Assembly: GCF_034057115.1 (NCBI RefSeq)
Contig: NZ_CP139195.1
Span: 310,001-374,000, forward strand
Reading direction: 5' to 3'
DNA: 64,000 nucleotides
DNA from: Pseudomonas sp. AN-1
GTDB taxonomy: Bacteria > Pseudomonadota > Gammaproteobacteria > Pseudomonadales > Pseudomonadaceae
Positions 56,288 through 64,000 of this stretch are shown piece after piece. Numbering within the stretch: position 1 is the first letter of the stretch; the number at the start of each line of letters is the position of its first letter. A model generated the notes under the pieces. The model ran no database searches. It was not told where the DNA came from and was given only the letters and a program-made list of their open reading frames with translations. The position numbers and the translations under genes are program-made.

Positions 56288-56584
56288 ATGAGTGAGTCAC
56301 TGTCCATTCGGCATGATCAGGCATGCAAGCAGTTCGAGGTGACGGTGGATGGCTGCCGGGCCTACCTGTCCTACATGGATCTGGGCAAACAGACCATCGA
56401 CATCTATCGCACCTTCGTGCCCGATGCCCTGCGCGGGCGCGGCGTGGCTGCGGCGCTGACCGAGCAGGCGCTGCAGTACGCCGAGGACAAGGGCTATACG
56501 GTGATACCGTCCTGCTCCTACGTGGAGCGCTACATGGAGCGGCGCCAGCGCAATCGCGGCCTGGAGGCGCAGGCTCAGGAGTGA
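56288..56584 (+). CDS. YjdJ-type small GNAT-like acetyltransferase
   Basis: The 98-residue protein has the short GNAT core of the YjdJ/NATD1 family: FEVTVDGCRAYLSYMDLG, FVPDALRGRGVAAALTEQAL (acetyl-CoA loop RGRGVA) and IPSCSYVERYM. Function unknown beyond probable acetyl-CoA binding. GGGGAG precedes the ATG at 56288. Confidence 0.8.
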   Translation: MSESLSIRHDQACKQFEVTVDGCRAYLSYMDLGKQTIDIYRTFVPDALRGRGVAAALTEQALQYAEDKGYTVIPSCSYVERYMERRQRNRGLEAQAQE

Positions 56585-56585
56585 A

Positions 56586-56640
56586 GCGTCCGCACACAAA
56601 AAAGCCGGGGTCTGACCCCGGCTTTTTTGTGTGCGGACGC
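56586..56640. terminator. bidirectional terminator with a 26-bp perfect stem
   Basis: The arms (GCGTCCGCACAC at the outer ends, GCCGGGGT at the tip) pair perfectly over 26 bp around the 3-base loop CTG. T-runs occur on both strands. It serves the convergent GNAT and DAHP synthase genes. Confidence 0.95.
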
Positions 56641-56649
56641 TGGCTGGAC

Positions 56650-57726
56650 TCAGCCGCGCTTGCGCTTGGGCAGCACATCCCTGAGCTTGGCATGCATGCT
56701 GCGCAGGGTCTTTTCCGTGCTGTCCCAGTCGATGCAGGCATCGGTCACGGAGACGCCGTACTTGAGGTCGCAGAGATCCTTCGGGATCGACTGGCTGCCC
56801 CAGCCCAGATTGCTCTCCACCATCAGGCCGATGATCGAGTTGTTGCCCTCGAGGATCTGGTTGGCGACGTTCTCCATCACCAGCGGTTGCAGGGCCGGAT
56901 CCTTGTTGGAATTGGCGTGGCTGCAGTCGACCATGATGTTCGGGCTGATGCCGGCCTTGGCCAGTTCCTGTTCGCAGAGGGCGACGCTGACCGAGTCGTA
57001 GTTCGGCTTGCCGTTGCCGCCGCGCAGCACCACGTGGCCGTAGCGGTTGCCCTTGGTGGTGACGATGGACACCTGGCCCTGCTGGTTGAGGCCGAGGAAG
57101 CGGTGCGGGCTGGAGACCGACTGCAGGGCGTTGATCGCCACGGTCAGGCTGCCGTCGGTACCGTTCTTGAAGCCGACCGCCGAGGACAGGCCGGAAGCCA
57201 TCTCGCGGTGGGTCTGCGACTCGGTGGTGCGTGCGCCGATGGCCGACCAGCTGATCAGGTCCTGCAGGTACTGCGGGGAGATCGGGTCGAGCGCCTCGGT
57301 GGCGGTCGGCAGGCCCATCTCGGCCAGGTCGCAGAGCAGCTTGCGGCCGATGTGCAGGCCGTCCTGGATCTTGAACGAGTCGTCGAGGTAGGGGTCGTTG
57401 ATCAGCCCCTTCCAGCCGACGGTGGTGCGCGGCTTCTCGAAGTACACGCGCATGATCAGGTACAGGGTGTCGGAGACTTCGGCGGCCAGCCCCTTGAGGC
57501 GCTCGGCGTATTCGTGGGCGGCCTTGATGTCGTGGATCGAACAGGGGCCCACCACCACGAACAGACGGTGGTCCTTGCCGTCGAGAATGTCGCGCACCAC
57601 CTGGCGGCCGTCGCTCACGGTGCGGCGGGCGGTTTCGGTGAGGGGCAGTTCCTGCTTGAGCTGTTCGGGGGTGATCAGTGCCTCGTTGGAGGCAATGTTA
57701 AGGTCGTCGATCGGTAAATCAGCCAT
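56650..57726 (-). CDS. class I DAHP synthase (first step of aromatic biosynthesis)
   Basis: The 358-residue enzyme condenses phosphoenolpyruvate and erythrose 4-phosphate to DAHP. Motifs include VVGPCSIHD, MRVYFEKPRTTVGWKG, GARTTESQ, LRGGNGKPNYD and MVDCSHANSNKD. It is of the AroFGH type. The ATG at 57726 (MADLPIDD) matches the usual pseudomonad start; an ATG four codons upstream is also possible. Confidence 0.93.
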   Translation of the reverse strand: MADLPIDDLNIASNEALITPEQLKQELPLTETARRTVSDGRQVVRDILDGKDHRLFVVVGPCSIHDIKAAHEYAERLKGLAAEVSDTLYLIMRVYFEKPRTTVGWKGLINDPYLDDSFKIQDGLHIGRKLLCDLAEMGLPTATEALDPISPQYLQDLISWSAIGARTTESQTHREMASGLSSAVGFKNGTDGSLTVAINALQSVSSPHRFLGLNQQGQVSIVTTKGNRYGHVVLRGGNGKPNYDSVSVALCEQELAKAGISPNIMVDCSHANSNKDPALQPLVMENVANQILEGNNSIIGLMVESNLGWGSQSIPKDLCDLKYGVSVTDACIDWDSTEKTLRSMHAKLRDVLPKRKRG

Positions 57727-57991
57727 CGTGTTACTCATCGGTCACGGATGCCGTCCGCCGGCCAGGCCCGTGGCGGAGGCAGCAATAGGGGCAACGGGAT
57801 GCCTGAACCTTAACGCTTTAGGCGCCCGCTTAACAATAAGATGTGCGGGTTTTTCGGCGCGGGATGGCAAGGCTCGGCGGCCGGTGGCGCACCGCTTCCG
57901 GCCGATCAGCGGACGCTTCCCGTTCGACGGGCTTGCCAGGGTGGCGGCGGGCCATCGATAGTGGGCGGCCCATCCTTTCTGGAGCATTGCA

Positions 57992-58942
57992 ATGAGCGAA
58001 TCGGTTCGCCCGCGCATCGGCATCATCGGCACCGGTGCCATCGGTGGCTACTACGGCCTGATGCTGGCCCGTGCCGGCTTCGAGGTGCACTTCCTGCTGC
58101 GCAGCGAATACGAGGCCGTGGCCCGCGACGGCCTGCGCGTGCGCCATGCCCAGCTCGGTGAGCTGCACCTGCCGCAGGTCAACGCCTGGCGCGACGCGGC
58201 GCAGATGCCGCGCTGCGACTGGCTGCTGGTCGGGGCCAAGACCACCAGCAACGCCGAGCTGGCGCCGCTGATCGTGCAGGCCGCGGCGCCGGGGGCGAAG
58301 GTGGTGCTGCTGCAGAACGGCCTGGGCGTGGAGGACGCGCTGCGTCCGCTGCTGCCCGACGCGCTGCACCTGCTCGGCGGGCTGTGCTTCATCTGTGCTC
58401 ACCGCGAGGCGCCGGGCGTGGTGGTGCACCAGGCCCAGGGCGTGTGCAACCTCGGCTACCACAGCGGGCCGGCGTCGGCCGCCGAGCGCCAGGCACTGCT
58501 CGAGCAGGGCGTGGCTTGGCTGCGCGAGGCGGGCATCGAGTCCGCCGTGATCGCCGATCTCGACCAGGCGCGCTGGCAGAAGCTGGTGTGGAACATCCCC
58601 TACAACGGCGTCTCGGTGCTGCTCGGCAGCTCCACCGCGCCGCTGATGGCCAGTCCGCACAGCCGCGCGCTGCTGCAGTCGCTGATGGAGGAGGTGGTGG
58701 ATGCCGCCCGGGCCTGCGGTCACAGGCTGCCGGACCACTACCCGCAGAAGCTGCTGGCCTACACCGACCGCATGCCCGATTACCTGCCGAGCATGTACCA
58801 CGACTTCGCCCAGCGTCGCCCGGCCGAGCTGCCGGCGCTGTATGCCGCGCCCCTTGCTGCCGCCGCCGTCGCCGGAGTGGACATGCCGCGGGTGCGCATG
58901 CTGCATCAGACGCTGGCCTTCCTGCAGGAAGCCGGCCAGTGA
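57992..58942 (+). CDS. panE: 2-dehydropantoate 2-reductase
   Basis: The 316-residue NADPH enzyme reduces ketopantoate to pantoate for coenzyme A synthesis. It has the Rossmann motif GIIGTGAIGGYYG (about 9-21), the catalytic Lys in VGAKTTSN, the QNGLGVED loop and WQKLVWNIPYNGVS in the C-terminal domain. It is 15 bases upstream of the 5'-nucleotidase-like gene and probably co-transcribed. Confidence 0.9.
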   Translation: MSESVRPRIGIIGTGAIGGYYGLMLARAGFEVHFLLRSEYEAVARDGLRVRHAQLGELHLPQVNAWRDAAQMPRCDWLLVGAKTTSNAELAPLIVQAAAPGAKVVLLQNGLGVEDALRPLLPDALHLLGGLCFICAHREAPGVVVHQAQGVCNLGYHSGPASAAERQALLEQGVAWLREAGIESAVIADLDQARWQKLVWNIPYNGVSVLLGSSTAPLMASPHSRALLQSLMEEVVDAARACGHRLPDHYPQKLLAYTDRMPDYLPSMYHDFAQRRPAELPALYAAPLAAAAVAGVDMPRVRMLHQTLAFLQEAGQ

Positions 58943-58957
58943 CGGGGAGGAGCTGAG

Positions 58958-59855
58958 ATGGCGGGCAGCCTGGGCGACAAGCTGGTGGTGGCGATCTCCT
59001 CGCGGGCGCTGTTCGACCTCGACGACAGCCACCGCGTCTACGAGGCCGAGGGCATCGAGGCCTACCGGCAGTACCAGATCGCCCACGAGGACGAGGTGCT
59101 GGGGCCCGGCGAGGCCTACCCGCTGGTGGAGAAGCTGCTGGGCCTCAACACGCGTCTGGCGCAGGCGCGGGTCGAGGTGGTGCTGGTGTCGCGCAACAGT
59201 GCCGATACCGGCCTGCGGGTGTTCAACTCGATCCAGCACTACGGCCTGCCGATCACCCGCGCCGCTTTCGTCGGCGGGCGCAGCCCCGATCCCTACCTGG
59301 CCGCCTTCGGCTGCCAGCTGTTCCTTTCCACCCACGCCGAGGACGTGCGCCATGCCCTGGAGGCCGGCTTCGCCGCCGCCACCATCCTCGCCGGCGGTGC
59401 CCGGCGCGCGGCCAGCCACGAACTGCGCATCGCCTTCGATGGCGATGCGGTGCTGTTCTCCGACGAGGCCGAGCGCATCTACCAGCAGGACGGCCTGGCC
59501 GCCTTCCAGGCGCGCGAGCGCGAGGCGGCCCGTCAGCCGCTGGGCGGCGGGCCGTTCAAGCCGTTCCTTGCCGCACTCAATCGCGCTGCAGCGCGAGTTC
59601 GCCGAGGAGGAGTGTCCGATCCGCACCGCCCTAGTCACCGCGCGTTCGGCGCCGGCTCACGAGCGGGTGATCCGCACCCTGCGCGACTGGGACATCCGCC
59701 TCGACGAGTCGCTGTTCCTCGGCGGTCTCGACAAGTCGGCATTCCTCGAGGCCTTCGCCGCCGACGTGTTCTTCGACGACCAGGCCGGGCACTGCGAGCG
59801 GGCGCGCAGCGTGGTGCCGACCGGCCATGTGCCCCATGGTGTGGCCAACGAGTGA
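58958..59855 (+). pseudogene. 5'-nucleotidase family gene with a frameshift
   Basis: The front (58958 to about 59580) encodes the start of the pseudomonad 5'-nucleotidase family (SSRALFDLDDSHRVYE, VEVVLVSRNSADTGLRVFNS). The rest (ALQREFAEEECPIRTALVTA to GHVPHGVANE) is one frame over, ending at 59855. A single extra base near 59579-59585 (CTCAATCGCG) explains it. With codons on both sides well preserved, the change is recent or a sequencing error. Confidence 0.8.
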
Positions 59856-59911
59856 GCGGCAAAGCCCTGCTACGCTGAGGAGGTAACGCAGCCCCCTGCC
59901 ATGGAGGCCTG

Positions 59912-60409
59912 ATGATCCGCTCCATCCTCTACGCCACCGACCTCGGGCTGTACGCACCCTACGTACTGCAGCACGCGCTGACGCTCGCGCGAGTGCACCA
60001 CGCCGACCTGTATGTGCTGCACGTGGTCGAGCCGCTCGGGCTGTTTGCCGAATCGCTGCTGCAGACCTACCTCGATGCCGACTCGCTCAGCGATCTCCAC
60101 CAGCACGGCCTCGAGCGCGTCATGGCCAGCATCGAGCAGCGGGTGTTCGAAGGATTCTGCGACGAGCTTCAGGAAAGTGCCGAGGATGCGCTGCCGATCC
60201 GCGCCGTGCAGGTCCAGCTCGGCGATCCGCCGCAGGTGATCCTGCAGTTGGCGGAGGATCTCGCCGTGGAGCTGATCGTGATCGGCTCGCACAGCCAGAG
60301 CCTGCAGCCGGGCGCCGCGCTGGGGCGCACCTGCCTGCGCCTGCTGCAGCAGGCGCGGGTGCCGGTCTACCTGGTGCCCATCCTGCCAGAAGGTAGCGAA
60401 AGTCGCTGA
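59912..60409 (+). CDS. universal stress protein family
   Basis: The 165-residue UspA-fold protein starts RSILYATDLG, and ends with the nucleotide-loop region VELIVIGSHSQSLQPGAALG and RVPVYLVPIL. The G-2x-G-9x-G ATP motif is not complete, so ATP binding is doubtful. It lies 120 bases upstream of cysB. Confidence 0.85.
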   Translation: MIRSILYATDLGLYAPYVLQHALTLARVHHADLYVLHVVEPLGLFAESLLQTYLDADSLSDLHQHGLERVMASIEQRVFEGFCDELQESAEDALPIRAVQVQLGDPPQVILQLAEDLAVELIVIGSHSQSLQPGAALGRTCLRLLQQARVPVYLVPILPEGSESR

Positions 60410-60441
60410 GGGGAGCATACAGGAAGGTATTTCTCGTCTAA

Positions 60442-61503
<1,062 letters not shown>

Positions 61504-61525
61504 GGCGGCAGCCCGGCAGTGGCGC

Positions 61526-61561
61526 AATGAAAAGCCCGACCTTGTGGTCGGGCTTTTCATT
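61526..61561. terminator. bidirectional rho-independent terminator
   Basis: AATGAAAAGCCCGAC and GTCGGGCTTTTCATT form a perfect 15-bp stem with a 6-base loop, between convergent cysB and ppnP. Confidence 0.93.
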
Positions 61562-61591
61562 GGCGCGGCGCAGGGGCACAGGCCCCGCGAC

Positions 61592-61873
61592 TCAGCGGTA
61601 TTCGCAGAGATAGGCGGTATCCTGGGCGACCTTGAGCTGGAACTTGCTATCGGCCGGCACATCGAACTTGCTGCCGGCGGCGAAGGTTTCCCAGCTGTCG
61701 CTGCCCGGCAGCTTGACGGTCAGCGCGCCGGCGATCACGTGCATCACTTCGGCCTTGGCGGTGCCGAATTCGTATTCGCCCGGGGCCATCACGCCGACGG
61801 TGGCCGGACCTTCGGTCATGTCGAAGGCGATGGATTTGACGGTGCCGTTGAAGTACTCGTTGACCTTGAACAT
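61592..61873 (-). CDS. ppnP: PpnP nucleoside phosphorylase (DUF1255)
   Basis: The 93-residue cupin-fold enzyme begins [17 protein letters not shown] and includes [20 protein letters not shown] and [16 protein letters not shown]. This is the PpnP family, which phosphorolyses purine and pyrimidine nucleosides. GAGG precedes the ATG at 61873. Confidence 0.92.
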   Translation of the reverse strand: MFKVNEYFNGTVKSIAFDMTEGPATVGVMAPGEYEFGTAKAEVMHVIAGALTVKLPGSDSWETFAAGSKFDVPADSKFQLKVAQDTAYLCEYR

Positions 61874-61994
61874 GCGGGCCTCGCAGGAAGGGAAGAAAAA
61901 GGGCGCGCCAGTATGCCCAAGGCGCATGCCCGCGTCACCTGTGTTGCGGCCGGGCTCGGGCCCTGCCCGGGCGGTGCGCGGCCGCCGGGGACGC

Positions 61995-62582
61995 TCAGTG
62001 CGGGGTGTGCAGCTCGAGGCGCGCGGCGGCGAGGGTCGGCAGGGTCAGCGGCAGCAGGCGGGCGATGTTGCGCGCATCGTCGATGCCGCGATGCTGGGTA
62101 CCGCGGAACTCCAGGCCGGCGATCTCCAGGGCGCGGTTGAGGCCGACCTGCTTGCGCCCGGCGGTGCCCTTGAACTGGCGGTTGAACAGCTTCTTCAGGT
62201 TGAAGTGGGGCAGGGCGGCCAGGGCGCTGGCGATCCGCTGGCGGCGCCATTCCGCCTCGAACTGCTGGCGGTCGTAGTTGCCCCAGCTGAGCCAGCCCTG
62301 CAGGCCGGGGAGGTGCGCCTGCAGCCAGGGCTCGAAGCGCTCCTGCAGCTGCAGCAGGGTCGGCGCCTGGTCGACGTCCGCCTGGGCGATGTGGGTGAGC
62401 TGCCGGCAGAAGGCGGTGAGCTGCGGGCGGCGGGTGGGACGGACGAAGCTCTGGAAGTGATCCTGCTCGCGGCCCTGTTCGTCGACGACCACCGCGCCGA
62501 TCTCGATGATTTCCATCTCCTCGGTCGGCCAGCCGCCGTCATCGGTGGTGGCCTCCAGGTCGATTACCAGCCAGTGCTTCAT
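61995..62582 (-). CDS. 3'-5' exonuclease, DEDDh (ERI-1/KapD-like)
   Basis: The 195-residue protein carries the exonuclease motifs: [12 protein letters not shown] (Exo I, Asp/Glu), [14 protein letters not shown] (Exo II) and [16 protein letters not shown] (Exo III, His/Asp). It degrades DNA or RNA from the 3' end; its specific substrate is unknown. Confidence 0.87.
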   Translation of the reverse strand: MKHWLVIDLEATTDDGGWPTEEMEIIEIGAVVVDEQGREQDHFQSFVRPTRRPQLTAFCRQLTHIAQADVDQAPTLLQLQERFEPWLQAHLPGLQGWLSWGNYDRQQFEAEWRRQRIASALAALPHFNLKKLFNRQFKGTAGRKQVGLNRALEIAGLEFRGTQHRGIDDARNIARLLPLTLPTLAAARLELHTPH

Positions 62583-62681
62583 GCGCCCTCCGCAGTCCGT
62601 TTCGGCCGAGTATGGGGGCTGCCTACTGCTCCGGTAAATCCCTGTGCTAGGCTCGGCCTCTCGTCGAATGGAGGTGTAAGG

Positions 62682-63560
62682 ATGGCAAAGGTCGCATTTC
62701 TCGGTCTGGGGGTGATGGGCTACCCGATGGCCGCGCATCTGCTGCGCAACGGCCACGAGGTCTGCGTGTACAACCGCACGGCCGAGAAGGCCCGGCGCTG
62801 GGTTGCCGAGCACGGTGGGCGCAGTGCGGCTACGCCGCGCGAGGCGGCGGTCGGCGCCGAGTTCGTGATGAGCTGCGTGGGTAACGACGACGACCTGCGT
62901 GCGGTGCTGCTGGGGGCGGATGGCGCTTTCGCCGGCATGGCGCCGGGCAGCGTGCTGGTCGATCACACCACGGCCTCGGCTGCGGTTGCCCGCGAGCTGG
63001 CGGTGCTGGCGGCCGAGCGCGAACTGGAGTTCCTCGATGCGCCGGTTTCCGGCGGCCAGGCGGGGGCCGAGAATGGCGTGCTGACGGTGATGGTCGGCGG
63101 CGAGGGGGTGGTATTCGCCCGCGCCGAGCCGGTGATCCAGAGCTACGCGCGCATGGTCAGGCTGATGGGGCACGCCGGCAGCGGCCAGCTGACCAAGATG
63201 GTCAACCAGATCTGCATCGGCGGCCTGCTGCAGGGGCTGTCCGAGGCGCTGCATTTCGCCCACTGCGCCGGCCTCGACGGCAAGGCGGCGATGGAGGTGA
63301 TCGCCAAGGGGGCGGCACAGTCCTGGCAGCTGGAGAACCGTCACGCCAGCATGCTGGAAGGGCGCTTCGACTTCGGCTTCGCCGTCGACTGGATGCGCAA
63401 GGATCTCGGCATCCTGCTCGACGAGGCGCGGCGCAACGGCGCGCAGCTGCCGGTCACCGCGCTGGTCGACCAGTTCTACGCCGAAGTGCAGGCCGACGGC
63501 GGCGGGCGCTGGGATACTTCCAGCCTGATCACCCGGCTCAAGCCGCCGGCGAAGGGTTGA
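62682..63560 (+). CDS. NAD(P)-dependent beta-hydroxyacid dehydrogenase family
   Basis: The 292-residue protein has the Rossmann motif FLGLGVMGYPMAAHLL, substrate loop DAPVSGGQAGAENG, catalytic Lys in LTKMVNQICIGG and cofactor-side LGILLDEARR. Members include 3-hydroxyisobutyrate and tartronate semialdehyde dehydrogenases; the substrate cannot be fixed. GGAGG lies upstream of the ATG. Confidence 0.88.
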   Translation: MAKVAFLGLGVMGYPMAAHLLRNGHEVCVYNRTAEKARRWVAEHGGRSAATPREAAVGAEFVMSCVGNDDDLRAVLLGADGAFAGMAPGSVLVDHTTASAAVARELAVLAAERELEFLDAPVSGGQAGAENGVLTVMVGGEGVVFARAEPVIQSYARMVRLMGHAGSGQLTKMVNQICIGGLLQGLSEALHFAHCAGLDGKAAMEVIAKGAAQSWQLENRHASMLEGRFDFGFAVDWMRKDLGILLDEARRNGAQLPVTALVDQFYAEVQADGGGRWDTSSLITRLKPPAKG

Positions 63561-63569
63561 CCGGCCGGT

Positions 63570-63914
63570 TCAGGCGCTGCGGAAGATGAAGTACACGGCG
63601 CCGACCAGGCACAGTCCGGCCCACAGGTAGTCGAGCTTCAGCGGCTGCTGCATGTACAGCACGCTGAACGGCACGAAGATGCTCAGGGTGATCACCTCCT
63701 GCATGATCTTCAGCTGGCCGACCGACAGTTCGGTGTAGCCGATGCGGTTGGCCGGCACCATCAGCAGGTACTCGAACAGGGCGATGCCCCAGCTGGCCAG
63801 GGCGGCGATGACCCACGGCTTGCCGTTGAGGGTCTTCAGGTGGCCGTACCAGGCGAAGGTCATGAAGATGTTGGACAGGCTGAGCAGGGCCGCGGTCTGC
63901 ATCCAAACCGGCAT
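63570..63914 (-). CDS. DMT-family small membrane protein (DUF486)
   Basis: The 114-residue protein has four membrane helices and the DUF486 signature (FMTFAWYGHLK, ASWGIALFEYLLMVPANRIG, QLKIMQEVITL). It is a small drug/metabolite transporter-like protein of unknown substrate. The final 86 bases of the window contain no recognised gene. Confidence 0.87.
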   Translation of the reverse strand: MPVWMQTAALLSLSNIFMTFAWYGHLKTLNGKPWVIAALASWGIALFEYLLMVPANRIGYTELSVGQLKIMQEVITLSIFVPFSVLYMQQPLKLDYLWAGLCLVGAVYFIFRSA

Positions 63915-64000
63915 GGGGCTTTCTCTCGTACATGGCGATGGGCTGTGCTTGGCGACAGCCGAAACGGCGGCTATCCTCCCGCGCCGCGCGGCCGATGTCA

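Overview
The window reads as Pseudomonas DNA. The right part (about 50.1-64 kb) is GC-rich core chromosome with a typical pseudomonad gene set: a greB fragment, ybbP/ybbA, tesA, an L,D-transpeptidase, oprI, a DAHP synthase, panE, a universal stress protein and cysB. The left part (1 to about 50.15 kb) is a large accessory island devoted mainly to metal resistance. The junction between the two lies inside greB, which keeps only its first ~56 codons. The left edge of the island is not in the window, and no integrase is visible.

Region by region. 0-8.4 kb is a copper block: two exported cupredoxins, a PtrA-like small protein, then copA (Tat-exported multicopper oxidase), a Met/His-rich small protein, copB, a His-tailed cytochrome c and a tatA-type gene, followed on the other strand by a DUF2790 protein, a LolA-like protein and a third cupredoxin. 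8.8-15.6 kb is a cusCBA-type RND efflux operon with a CusF chaperone and a small exported Cys-rich protein. 16-24 kb is an unusual module: an ICMT-like methyltransferase, a P1B ATPase with YHS domains in place of HMA domains, three small membrane or exported proteins, a beta-CASP nuclease, a cyclopropane fatty acid synthase and an archaeal-type S-adenosylmethionine synthetase. 24.2-29.5 kb holds a lemA/TPM-domain operon, a two-domain PPK2 and an exported beta-propeller protein.

29.6-35.4 kb is mobile: an IS481 element, a Met-rich protein, a cadR-cadA pair, a frameshifted lspA and an ISL3 transposase relic. 35.5-42.1 kb is a czc-type RND operon, followed by a second DUF2790 protein, a dsbB/dsbA-like pair preceded by a tiny Cys-containing leader ORF, and an ACR3/BASS-like transporter. 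45.2-50.1 kb is mobile and regulatory: a serine resolvase with a candidate res site, an MvaT-like silencer, an XRE regulator beside a perfect 16-bp palindrome, an Hfq-like protein, two decayed IS3 transposases and an AT-rich orphan gene.

The copper parts appear to be wired together. A 27-nt element (CTGAC, then TGTARTnTT-type core, then STCAG) resembling known CopR/CinR boxes precedes the first cupredoxin, the ptrA-copA block and the 16-kb ATPase module. The copRS/cinRS regulators themselves are not in the window. The strongest candidate for something undescribed is the 16-24 kb module, where a metal ATPase is linked with SAM production and SAM-consuming membrane-modifying enzymes. All identifications come from reading the sequence and remembered family motifs; no database search was run.
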